Source: Salinarimonas sp.
GTDB taxonomy: Bacteria; Pseudomonadota; Alphaproteobacteria; Rhizobiales; Beijerinckiaceae
Assembly (NCBI GenBank): GCA_020832565.1
Contig: JAFIEI010000006.1
Coordinates: 50,384 to 114,383, forward strand
Direction: 5' to 3'
DNA length: 64,000 bases
The translations under genes were made by a program, and so were the position numbers. The notes below the pieces were generated by a model. That model was not told the DNA's origin. It was given only the letters and a program-made list of their open reading frames with translations, and did no database searches. Positions 28,261 to 36,085 of this stretch are shown one piece after another. Every line of letters begins with the position of its first letter. Positions within the stretch are counted from its first letter, which is position 1.

Positions 28261-29259
28261 ATGTCCGATATGCAGGCGCAGACTGCCGTTGAAGCCGAAG
28301 CCGGAAAAATCCCCGTCACCGTGCTGACCGGATATCTCGGCGCCGGGAAGACCACGCTCCTCAACCGCATCCTCACCGAGAATCACGGCAAGCGCTACGC
28401 CGTCGTCGTGAACGAGTTTGGCGAGGTGGGCATCGACAACGAGCTCGTCGTCGGCGCCGACGAGGAAGTGTTCGAGATGAACAACGGCTGCATCTGCTGC
28501 ACCGTGCGCGGCGATCTGATCCGCATCATGGACGGGCTGATGAAACGGCGCGGCAAGTTCGACGCCATCATCGTCGAGACCACGGGCCTCGCCGATCCAG
28601 CCCCCGTCGCCCAGACCTTCTTCATGGATCAGGACGTGGCGGAAGCCGCGCGGCTCGATGCGGTGGTGACCGTCGCCGATGCCAAATGGCTGGCCGAGAG
28701 GCTGAAAGACGCGCCGGAAGCCAAGAACCAGATCGCCTTTGCCGATGTGATCCTGCTCAACAAGGTCGATCTCGTCAGCGAGGCCGAACTCGCCGATGTC
28801 GAGGCGCGCATCCGCGCGATCAACCCCTATGCCCGGCTCCACCGCACCACCAAATGCGATGTCGAGATCGCGCAGGTTCTTGAGCGCAATGCGTTTGATC
28901 TCGAGCGCATCATCGAGCTCGAGCCCGATTTCCTCGAGGAAGGCCATCACCACCATCATGACGAGGAGATGCAATCGATCTCCATCACCCATGAGGGCGA
29001 GGTCGATCCCGAAAAATTCCTGCCCTGGATCTCCGAACTGACGCAGGTCCAGGGCCCCGACATCCTGCGCTGCAAGGGCATCGTCGCCTTCCCCGACGAG
29101 CCCAAGCGCTTCGTCTTCCAGGGCGTCCACATGATCCTCGACGGCGATGTCCAGGGGGACTGGAAGGCGGACGAGAACCGGCGTTCGCGCGTCGTCTTCA
29201 TCGGCCGCAACCTCGACGAGGCCGCTATCCGCGAAGGCTTCCTCGGCTGCGCAGTGTGA
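28261..29259 (+). CDS. CobW/ZNG1-type GTPase (zinc metallochaperone)
   Basis: G3E-family GTPase of 332 residues. Walker A GYLGAGKTTLLNR (about 23-35), the metal-binding CxCC motif in NNGCICCTVRGDL, ETTGLADPAP and the guanine motif LLNKVD are all visible. A His-rich patch EEGHHHHHDEE precedes the CobW C-terminal domain. A perfect AGGAGG site precedes ATG 28261. COG0523 members near znu genes are generally zinc chaperones induced by zinc limitation, so that role is preferred over cobalt insertion despite cobalamin genes elsewhere in the window. No separate Zur box is seen. Confidence 0.9.
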   Translation: MSDMQAQTAVEAEAGKIPVTVLTGYLGAGKTTLLNRILTENHGKRYAVVVNEFGEVGIDNELVVGADEEVFEMNNGCICCTVRGDLIRIMDGLMKRRGKFDAIIVETTGLADPAPVAQTFFMDQDVAEAARLDAVVTVADAKWLAERLKDAPEAKNQIAFADVILLNKVDLVSEAELADVEARIRAINPYARLHRTTKCDVEIAQVLERNAFDLERIIELEPDFLEEGHHHHHDEEMQSISITHEGEVDPEKFLPWISELTQVQGPDILRCKGIVAFPDEPKRFVFQGVHMILDGDVQGDWKADENRRSRVVFIGRNLDEAAIREGFLGCAV

Positions 29260-29345
29260 GCGTCGCACCCATGCGTGCATCGCGGCGGGTTTTGGGCTAG
29301 GTGTGAGCGTCCGGCTGAAGGCCGGGCGCGCCATCGGGAGACGTC

Positions 29346-30065
29346 ATGCCGCCACTTTTCGAGGAACTCGACTGGAGCCCAACGCCGATCGGGCCAGTGA
29401 GCCTGCGCCGGCGGCGGGATCTGCGCACCGGCGAAGACGTCTACGAGGTCAAGCTCGGCGAGGAATTCCTCATGTCGAGCCAGTTCACCGTCTCGGAAAT
29501 CGCCCTGGCGCGGTCGGGGCTCGCCCTGTGCGAGGGTGACGCGCTCGACGTCGTGGTCGGCGGTCTCGGCCTCGGCTATACGGCGGTGGAGGCGCTCGCC
29601 GACCCGCGCCTGCGCTCGCTCACCATCGTCGAATATCTCGAACCGGTGATCGGCTGGCACCGCAACCGCCTCCTGCCGCTCGGCGAAACCCTGTGCAACG
29701 ATCCGCGCGCTCGCTTCGTGCCGGGCGATTTCTTCGCCATGAGCGCCGGCGACGGCTTCGATCCGGATCAGCCCGGCCGTCGATTCGACGCGATCCTCCT
29801 CGACATCGACCACAGCCCGGAAGCGCTGCTCGATACGCGCAGCGACAGCTTCTACACGCCGCAAGGCCTGACCGGGCTCGCCCGGCATCTCGCGCCGCGC
29901 GGCGTATTCGGCCTGTGGTCGAACGAGCGCCCTGACGAGCACTTCACCGAAAGGCTCGCCGGCGTGTTCGACGAAGCGCAGGCGCAGATCGTGCGCTTTT
30001 ACAATCCGCTGCAGGACAACGAGGCGGTGCAATGCGTCTATCTGGGGCGCAGGCGGGACGGGTGA
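29346..30065 (+). CDS. Spermidine synthase-like SAM-binding protein
   Basis: 239-residue protein of the polyamine aminopropyltransferase fold. VVVGGLGLGYTAVEAL is the nucleotide-binding loop, followed by TIVEYLEPVIGWH, DAILLDIDHSPEALLD and FYTPQGLTGLARHLAPRG. The Asp pair used by true spermidine synthases to bind polyamine is not clearly kept, so substrate is unknown. A GGGAGACGTC site precedes ATG 29346. The next methyltransferase starts ten bases after its stop, so these genes appear to form an operon. Confidence 0.75.
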   Translation: MPPLFEELDWSPTPIGPVSLRRRRDLRTGEDVYEVKLGEEFLMSSQFTVSEIALARSGLALCEGDALDVVVGGLGLGYTAVEALADPRLRSLTIVEYLEPVIGWHRNRLLPLGETLCNDPRARFVPGDFFAMSAGDGFDPDQPGRRFDAILLDIDHSPEALLDTRSDSFYTPQGLTGLARHLAPRGVFGLWSNERPDEHFTERLAGVFDEAQAQIVRFYNPLQDNEAVQCVYLGRRRDG

Positions 30066-30075
30066 GGCCGATATC

Positions 30076-30747
30076 ATGACCGGCGCGCGCCCCTGCCCGC
30101 TTTGCGACGACCCGGCAACGGAGGCATTCGTCACCATCGCCACGCAGAGCTATCATCGCTGCCCGGTTTGCGCCCTGCGCTTTCTCGACCCCGCCCATCA
30201 TCCGGACCGGGAAACCGAGCGCGCGCAATACGCGCTGCACCAAAACGATCCCGACGATCCGCGCTACCGCGCCTTCCTTTCCCGGCTCGCCGATCCGCTC
30301 CTCGCCATGCTCGAGCCTGGTTCGTCGGGTCTCGATTACGGCTGCGGGCCGGGGCCCGCGCTGGCTGCGATGCTGCGCGAAGCCGGGCATGCGGTCGCGC
30401 TCTACGATCCCTTTTTCGCGCCGGATAAACGCGTTCTCGAGGCGAACTACGACTTCGTCACCTGCACCGAGACCGCCGAGCATTTTCACGATCCGGCCCG
30501 CGAATTTGCCCGGCTTGATGCGCTTTTGCGACCCGGTGGGTGGCTTGGTCTGATGACGATCTTCCAGAGCGACGATGCCCGCTTCGCCGGCTGGCATTAT
30601 CGGCGAGATCCCACGCATGTGGTCTTCTACCGGGAAGAAACGGTGCACTGGATCGCCGCGCACTATGGTTGGGAATGCACCATCCCGTGCCCGAACGTGG
30701 CGCTGATGCAAAAGCCCGGTGCAGCAGATCCGGGATCATCGCCGTGA
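30076..30747 (+). CDS. SAM-dependent methyltransferase with N-terminal Cys knuckles
   Basis: 223-residue protein. Residues 7-33 hold two CPxC units (RPCPLCDD and HRCPVCALRF), a likely zinc ribbon. The class I methyltransferase domain follows with LDYGCGPGPALAAML as SAM motif and DFVTCTETAEHFHDP as the acidic/His motif after it. This layout is common in uncharacterised methyltransferases next to sugar or RNA genes. Its last four bases overlap the start of the Hen1-type gene (GTGA), so they are translated together. Target unknown. Confidence 0.75.
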   Translation: MTGARPCPLCDDPATEAFVTIATQSYHRCPVCALRFLDPAHHPDRETERAQYALHQNDPDDPRYRAFLSRLADPLLAMLEPGSSGLDYGCGPGPALAAMLREAGHAVALYDPFFAPDKRVLEANYDFVTCTETAEHFHDPAREFARLDALLRPGGWLGLMTIFQSDDARFAGWHYRRDPTHVVFYREETVHWIAAHYGWECTIPCPNVALMQKPGAADPGSSP

Positions 30748-31355
30748 CCAGTTTTCTGCATGAGAGCCGGTTCCGGGCCGTTGCCGGCGTACTGCGCGAG
30801 GCCGGTGCCCGCCATATTCTCGATCTCGGCTGCGGGGACGGCGATTTCATCATGCATCTGCTCGATGATCCGCAGATCACGGCGATCACCGGGGTCGAGA
30901 AAGATGCCGGCGCATTGGAGCGGCTGCGCGCGCGCCTGCGCGGTCATCCCCGCGCCGATCGTGTGGATCTCCTTTGCGCCGACATCACCAGCCCGCCGCG
31001 CGCGATGCCCCAGGCCGATGCGGTGGTGCTGGTCGAGGTGATCGAGCATCTCGATCCGGCTCGGCTGCAAGCGCTGGAGCGCGTTCTTTTGCACGATATC
31101 GCCCCGCCGCTCGCCGTGGTCACGACGCCGAATGCCGAGATGAACCCGCTTCTCGGCGTGAAGCCCGGGCGCATGCGCCATCGCGATCATCGTTTCGAAT
31201 GGGACCGCGCGCGCTTTCGCCTATGGGCGCAAGGGCTCGCCACCCGCAACGGTTACGCCCTCGAGGTTGCCGATATCGCGGGTGCCCATCCGCGATTCGG
31301 CGGCTCCAGCCAGATGGCAGTGTTTGCACAAATCACAATTCAAAGCAGTGTTTGA
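30744..31355 (+). CDS. Hen1-type RNA 3'-terminal 2'-O-methyltransferase, stand-alone
   Basis: 203-residue methyltransferase. SAM motif DLGCGDGDFIMHLL; then the HEN1 metal centre VVLVEVIEHLDPARL (E-x-x-E-H), VTTPNAEMNPLL (the TPN-E-N block) and HRDHRFEWDRARF with the later His. Those three blocks together identify the HEN1 methyltransferase family, which methylates the 3'-terminal ribose 2'-OH of RNA. In known bacterial RNA-repair systems Hen1 has a long N-terminal half and a Pnkp partner; neither is present here. Start GTG 30744 overlaps the previous stop. Substrate RNA is unknown. Confidence 0.75.
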   Translation: MTSFLHESRFRAVAGVLREAGARHILDLGCGDGDFIMHLLDDPQITAITGVEKDAGALERLRARLRGHPRADRVDLLCADITSPPRAMPQADAVVLVEVIEHLDPARLQALERVLLHDIAPPLAVVTTPNAEMNPLLGVKPGRMRHRDHRFEWDRARFRLWAQGLATRNGYALEVADIAGAHPRFGGSSQMAVFAQITIQSSV

Positions 31356-31401
31356 TCGCAGACCGAGCCGGCAGCTTCGCTTCATGAAGCTCGAAAAATC
31401 C

Positions 31402-31615
31402 ATGAAACACGACGGTTTTCCGGCCCGACCCCTCCATTTGACGGGGGCGTCGCAAAGCCCTTTTTTTTATCCTCGCCCCTGCAATTCAGCCGAGGGGTCA
31501 GCCGCAAACGGTTGACCGAGGGGGACGCCATGACCATCCGACCCGACGCGACGAAGCGCATTTCCAGCATGAAGATCGCCCCGGCATTCGGCCTCGCGCC
31601 GATGATGCTGCCAGC
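31402..31615 (+). repeat. Duplicated leader region, copy 1
   Basis: This stretch aligns with 35851-36085: shared GGTTTTCCGGCC-like start, GGGGGCGTCGCA, CTGCAATTCAGC, a ribosome site, then ATGA-CATCCGACCCGACGC and the codons for KRISS and AFGLAPM. After about 31615 similarity stops. It marks the left end of the tandem duplication. Confidence 0.85.
31427..31468 (+). terminator. Terminator-like hairpin, copy 1
   Basis: GAC-CCCC pairs with GGGG and GTC with a small bulge, followed after CGCAAAGCCC by eight T (31461-31468). It lies after the methyltransferase operon and is repeated at 35874-35914. Confidence 0.6.
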
Positions 31616-31790
31616 GCCCGGCCCAAGCGTACGATCGAGATGCATCGACGGGAAGAAGAGTGACGCACGGAGATCCGCACCCGCAACTGCGGCGCCGAAG
31701 AGCGCGCCACCGAGTTTCATATCCCGGCTATTCACGACCGCAAGACGCTGGACCATGAGACAGCACCAAACCGCAATACCAGGAGGCCAC
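31530..31790 (+). pseudogene. Leftover 5' coding fragment of the large-protein gene family
   Basis: ATG 31530 behind GAGGGGGACGCC starts MTIRPDATKRISSMK, which matches the first 25 codons of the second large gene (MIIRPDARKRISSLK). The similarity then ends and the signal-peptide core is lost. The frame happens to stay open into the large gene at 31791, so a long fusion product cannot be excluded. I read it as a recombination scar that now acts mainly as 5' leader. Confidence 0.55.
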
Positions 31791-34700
31791 ATGTCGGGCC
31801 ACATCGGAATTGATCCGCATTCGATGCAGCAAGAACACGAGCCATGTCTGGCATCCGGGAGAAAGGCGCTGGCGCTGCGACGGATCAAGCAGGGAGTCTT
31901 TGCCTTTGCCGCCACCAGTTTCCTGACGATTGCAGTTGCTATGCCCTCGCCGGCTCAGGCGCAGAATGACCTTGTGCCTTGCGCGACCGGACCGCTTGAA
32001 CATCTGATGATCAACCAGGAGATGTCAGTCGAGCTCTCCTATCCTCAGGAAGTTCGCTACGTTTCGCCCGGCCCGATCAACTATGAGGGCCTGCCGGCTA
32101 CTCACATCAACAAACAGATTGTCGAGGAAAACGTCGGTCTCATGCAGGTGCCGACTGATACTGTCGGAGCCGTCGTCATAATCTGCGCGAAGGAACCGGG
32201 AATGGATTGGGCGGAAGCCGAAGTCATCATGATGATAGAGGTGCCCGATGGTCGTGGCGATTTCGACATAGTCGCCTTTCTTGGGGAACACGCGCAGGAC
32301 AACAAGTACAGCGGACATGAAATCGGGCTGCACTTGATCACCATCCCCCAAGAGGAATCCCGACGCAGAAGCCTTGTCCGGCGGGCAATGGAAAAGGGGC
32401 TGTCCGAGATAGTCCGGAGCAATACGGTTTCAGAGATTGCAACTGAGGCCGTGCTCGGCGATCCTGATGATCCGGGTGATCCGCTCCATCTCAGCATCCG
32501 CCTGAGTGCGGACGGAGGCGTGATTTCGTCCGAGCCTGCCGTGGCGGATGCGGGCTCCGACGAGCCGGATGCGACCTCCGATCCCGGGCCGTCATCACCC
32601 CCCGGCGAAACCGAAGCGCAGGATGACGGCGGCGTTGTTTCGGACGAGCCATGGGTCGCCGATGAAGAGGTTGAAACCGCCCAGTCCTTCCCCGGCCTGC
32701 CGACCATGCCGGAGATTCCCACGGGGCCGGATCTGAGTGACCTCATTCCGACCATCGACCCGCTCGATACCTCTCAGTTCGTTCCGGATGGGGAGGCCGA
32801 GACCGTCACCGATGGCTATCTGGAGGCGCCGCGCTGGGTCGAGGCCGGGCGGGATTTCACCGCGAGTTGGGATGATCGCCTTCATCGTAATGACCGCGTC
32901 ACGATCGTGCCGGATGGCACCCCGGATGACGAGCGGGGTAGTGGCAGGCAGAATATCCGTGTCGCCAACAACTCGAGCGGCACTCTGCGGGCGCCTGACG
33001 AACTCGGGACCTACGAGGTGCGGTATTACTCCAGCGAGGAAGAGAGCATCCATGCCCGTGTGACGGTCGAGGTTCGCGACCCGTTCATGGACATCGAAGT
33101 CGCCGACGAGGTCGAGGCCGGGCGTGACTTCGAAGTCGAATGGGGCGATCGCCTGCACAGGAATGACCGCGTCACGATCGTGTCGCACGACGCCCCCGAT
33201 GACGAGCGGGGTAGTGGCCGTCAGAATATCCGTGTCGCCAACAACTCGAGCGGCACTCTGCGCGCGCCTGACGATCTGGGGATCTACGAAGTCCGCTACT
33301 GGCGCAACCAGCAGGAGCGCGTCGTTGGCAGCGCCCTCGTCGATGTCGTCGACCCGGAGATTACCCTCGACGCTCCCGATACCACTCATGCCGGTCGTGA
33401 CTTCGAAGTCGAATGGGACGATCGCCTTCATCGCAATGACCGCGTTACCATCGTGCCGCTGGGCACCCCCGACGATGTTCGCGGCAGTGGCCGTCAGAAC
33501 ATTCGCGTCGCCAACAACTCGAGCGGCACACTGCGCGGGCCCGACGAGCTCGGAACGTACGAAATCCGTTACTGGCGCAACCAGCAGGAACGCGTCGTCG
33601 GTCGCGTCATCATCGATGTGGTCGACCCCGATATCATGGTCATGGCTCCGGTTGAGGTCGAAGCGGGAGCAGATTTCCAGACCATGTGGAGCGAGCGCCT
33701 GCACCGCAACGACCGCGTGACCATCGTGCCTGCCGATGATCCCGATGACGAATTGGGCAGCGGGCGCCAGAATATCCGGGTCGGCAGCAACACCTCCGGC
33801 ACCTTGCGGGCACCCTCTGATGAAGGTGATTTCGAGGTGCGCTATTGGCGCAACAGCCAGGAGCGCGTTGCGGGACGGGCGCTGGTCGCGGTCGTTCCAG
33901 AGGGAAGCGATGCCGCTTCAATCAGCGAGGATGAAGACGCTTCGCCAGAGGATCTTATTGCCCTCCTTGAGCGCCTGGTCGACCTGGCGGGGCGCATGGA
34001 CGAGGTGCCGTCAGACGAACAACAAAGCATTCGCAACGAGTTGATCGGCCATGGCCCGTCCGCCCTCGAGATGCTCATCGAATTCGTCGATGACGGTCGT
34101 ATAGAGCCTTGGCAGGCCGCCGGGTTCATGGGGGGCTCCTTCGAAACGCCTCCAACCTCGGCAGTCCGGCCATATACCGGCTTCGTGCCTCAAGCAGGCG
34201 GCGGCGGGCAAATGCCGCAAGGGCAGGCCCCTGCGGGGCAAGTCCCTCAGGGTCAGGTGGCTCCGGATCAGCCCTCCCAGGGGCAGGTCGGCGTGCAGCC
34301 GCAGACTGCTGCACAGACACAGGCGCAAGCTCAAACACAGGCGCAAACACAGGCGCAGGCGCAGCCGCAGGAGCAGGCATCAGCCGAACCGGGTGCGCTC
34401 AGCCCGCAAGACGAGCGGCGCGTGATCATGCTGGTGGCACGGCTCGACGGAGCTTCGCAGGAGGAAAAGGACGAAATCGCTGCCGAACTGGCACAATTCG
34501 GTCCGGCGGCAACGGATATTCTGCTCGAACTGATGCAGGAAGGCCTGGTCGACCGTGCAACCGCCCTGAGCGTCGCCGCTGCGATCGAGACCGGGGACAG
34601 CGCCGGCGCTCCGACGCAGCCATCGCAGGAAGGCGCCGCAGAAGCGTTCACCGAAGCGGCAGGCTACGAACCGGGCGATCCCTCGCAAGCGCTCTCGCGC

Positions 34701-35555
34701 CTGCTGGACACGATGCCGCAAACCGACTCGGTCTTTCCTCCGGGCGGCAATCTCGGACCGCTGACCAAGGCGGTGCTGCTGCTGGAGAACGAGGAAGGCA
34801 TCGCCGATCATGCGCGCTATCGCATCCGCTACGGCATGGAACATCGCTCCGGTCCGCCGGGTTCGGCGGGTTCGCAGCCGCTCCCGTTCAGCTTCGTCCA
34901 GGTCGATCGCTTCAACCTCGGAGAAGTCTTCCGGGACGCGATCGCGGAATCCTTCGGCGAGGCACGCACGCCACCGCCGGAAGCCTTCGGGGCGGGCGAG
35001 CACGTTTCCTACCGTTTCGAATTCCGTCCGATCCAGGGGCGCAGCGCCGATCCGGTCGCCATGAGCCGGCAGGTGATACCGGATGGCGAGGCGCAGGGCA
35101 TGGAGTGTCTCACGCTGAGGTGTCTCCACCTCGGAAGCGTGGGCGAAGGCGCGATTCCCTGGCAGGATCAGGATGGCAGCAACACCGGCTTCGACAGGCC
35201 CTACGAAGACATCCGCAACGGAGTCTACTCCCCTGCGACCATGATGGACCTGCTTTCGCTTCAGTCCGCTGCGGCCGAACTCAGCGACGAGCGGCTGCGC
35301 TGGACGGGATATGAGGGTCCCGAAAGCGTGCAGGGCGGCGAGCCTTTCGTCGAGACCGTGATAGATGTCAATCTCGCTCAGGATTACGGCATCGAGGCGG
35401 TCCTGCATGAGGGGCATGTGATGGATGATTCCATCTCTGCCGTCTGGAAGCGGGCCATCACCTTCCCCGGCGGAGACGATACCCCGCAATTGTCGATGCA
35501 GCGGGCTTTCGAGTGTGCACGCGGTGAACCCAGTTCTGAAGGGCTGTGCCCCTGA
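31791..35555 (+). CDS. Large exported modular protein 1 (four 91-residue Ig-like repeats, novel C-terminal domain)
   Basis: 1254 residues from ATG 31791, behind AGGAGG. A signal peptide (about 14-48, ending PSPAQAQ) predicts export. Order of parts: an unrecognised N-terminal domain (about 50-245); an acidic/Pro linker; four tandem 91-residue beta-rich repeats (341-704) with NDRVTIV, GSGRQNIRVANNSSGTLR and YEVRYW; a helical HEAT-like unit (about 715-780); a Gln/Pro-rich linker (804-867); a second helical unit SPQDERRVIMLVARLDG (869-930); and a C-terminal domain (970-1254) with Cys in GMECLTLRC and FECARGE...GLCP. The repeats resemble Ig-like units of some alphaproteobacterial VWA proteins (TIVP...GTYELRY). 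The C-terminal part is closely related to that of the neighbour at 36003. Function unknown; periplasmic or surface scaffold is a guess. Confidence 0.8.
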   Translation: MSGHIGIDPHSMQQEHEPCLASGRKALALRRIKQGVFAFAATSFLTIAVAMPSPAQAQNDLVPCATGPLEHLMINQEMSVELSYPQEVRYVSPGPINYEGLPATHINKQIVEENVGLMQVPTDTVGAVVIICAKEPGMDWAEAEVIMMIEVPDGRGDFDIVAFLGEHAQDNKYSGHEIGLHLITIPQEESRRRSLVRRAMEKGLSEIVRSNTVSEIATEAVLGDPDDPGDPLHLSIRLSADGGVISSEPAVADAGSDEPDATSDPGPSSPPGETEAQDDGGVVSDEPWVADEEVETAQSFPGLPTMPEIPTGPDLSDLIPTIDPLDTSQFVPDGEAETVTDGYLEAPRWVEAGRDFTASWDDRLHRNDRVTIVPDGTPDDERGSGRQNIRVANNSSGTLRAPDELGTYEVRYYSSEEESIHARVTVEVRDPFMDIEVADEVEAGRDFEVEWGDRLHRNDRVTIVSHDAPDDERGSGRQNIRVANNSSGTLRAPDDLGIYEVRYWRNQQERVVGSALVDVVDPEITLDAPDTTHAGRDFEVEWDDRLHRNDRVTIVPLGTPDDVRGSGRQNIRVANNSSGTLRGPDELGTYEIRYWRNQQERVVGRVIIDVVDPDIMVMAPVEVEAGADFQTMWSERLHRNDRVTIVPADDPDDELGSGRQNIRVGSNTSGTLRAPSDEGDFEVRYWRNSQERVAGRALVAVVPEGSDAASISEDEDASPEDLIALLERLVDLAGRMDEVPSDEQQSIRNELIGHGPSALEMLIEFVDDGRIEPWQAAGFMGGSFETPPTSAVRPYTGFVPQAGGGGQMPQGQAPAGQVPQGQVAPDQPSQGQVGVQPQTAAQTQAQAQTQAQTQAQAQPQEQASAEPGALSPQDERRVIMLVARLDGASQEEKDEIAAELAQFGPAATDILLELMQEGLVDRATALSVAAAIETGDSAGAPTQPSQEGAAEAFTEAAGYEPGDPSQALSRLLDTMPQTDSVFPPGGNLGPLTKAVLLLENEEGIADHARYRIRYGMEHRSGPPGSAGSQPLPFSFVQVDRFNLGEVFRDAIAESFGEARTPPPEAFGAGEHVSYRFEFRPIQGRSADPVAMSRQVIPDGEAQGMECLTLRCLHLGSVGEGAIPWQDQDGSNTGFDRPYEDIRNGVYSPATMMDLLSLQSAAAELSDERLRWTGYEGPESVQGGEPFVETVIDVNLAQDYGIEAVLHEGHVMDDSISAVWKRAITFPGGDDTPQLSMQRAFECARGEPSSEGLCP
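32811..33902 (+). repeat. Four in-frame tandem 273-bp repeats
   Basis: The block coding GSGRQNIRV recurs at 32939, 33212, 33485 and 33758, exactly 273 bp apart. Units 1-3 are almost identical over about 60 bp at that place, including the whole NNSSGTLR coding stretch; unit 4 is more diverged. Confidence 0.93.
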
Positions 35556-35680
35556 GGCGCAGGAGACTTGAAAGGTCGGCGGGTATCGGGCCGCCCTATC
35601 CCGCCGGCCATCACTGATAAACATGACGGGCGTGACCGTGATCTCCTGCATCCGGCGCGCCACAAGAAACGGGGGCAGGC

Positions 35681-35890
35681 ATGTTTCAACGCATCCAGCA
35701 TTTCTTCAACCCGCTCTCGACCAACTGGACGGAGGATCCCGGCGCTCGCGGCGTGGCCAAGATGGCGGCCTTTGTTGAGGTCAAAACCCCAGGCAGCGGA
35801 TCGCAATATGTCGAAAGGGCAATTTCGCCTGCGCGAGAACGGAATAATGCGCGAAACTCGGCAGTTTTCCGGCCTGCCCCCTTCGTTTGA
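35681..35890 (+). pseudogene. Truncated 5' remnant of the DUF3592/DUF2510 gene
   Basis: ATG 35681 behind GGGGGCAGG begins MFQRIQHFFNPLSTNW, matching the intact gene at 39713 for about 30 codons (to AKMAA). After about 35770 the homology ends and a short unrelated frame runs to a stop at 35890. No membrane segment or DUF3592 domain remains. The upstream intergenic sequence is also duplicated (TCGGCGGGTATCGGGC and ATGACGGGCGTG). It is the broken second gene of duplication copy 1. Confidence 0.85.
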
Positions 35891-36085
35891 TGGGGGCGTC
35901 GCAGTGTCATTTTTCCTATTCTCGCCGCTGCAATTCAGCTGAGGGGCGTGCCGCAGACGGTGAGCCGAGGGTGACGCCAACGGGGATGCCAAGGGGGGCA
36001 CCATGATCATCCGACCCGACGCAAGGAAGCGCATTTCCAGCCTGAAATTTGCCCTGGCATTCGGCCTCGCGCCGATGCTGCTGCC
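35851..36085 (+). repeat. Duplicated leader region, copy 2
   Basis: Counterpart of 31402-31615, containing the terminator-like hairpin, the CTGCAATTCAGC block, a ribosome site and the first codons of large gene 2. Here it leads into an intact signal peptide. Confidence 0.85.
35874..35914 (+). terminator. Terminator-like hairpin, copy 2
   Basis: CTGC-CCCC(C) pairs with GGGGG and GCAG (with a CGTC bulge), followed by TGTCATTTTT. Repeats the element at 31427-31468 and lies just after the truncated DUF3592 remnant. Confidence 0.6.

Noticed and set aside
32811-33902. CRISPR or rRNA-like repeats
   Set aside because: 273-bp period, in-frame protein repeats with no spacers.
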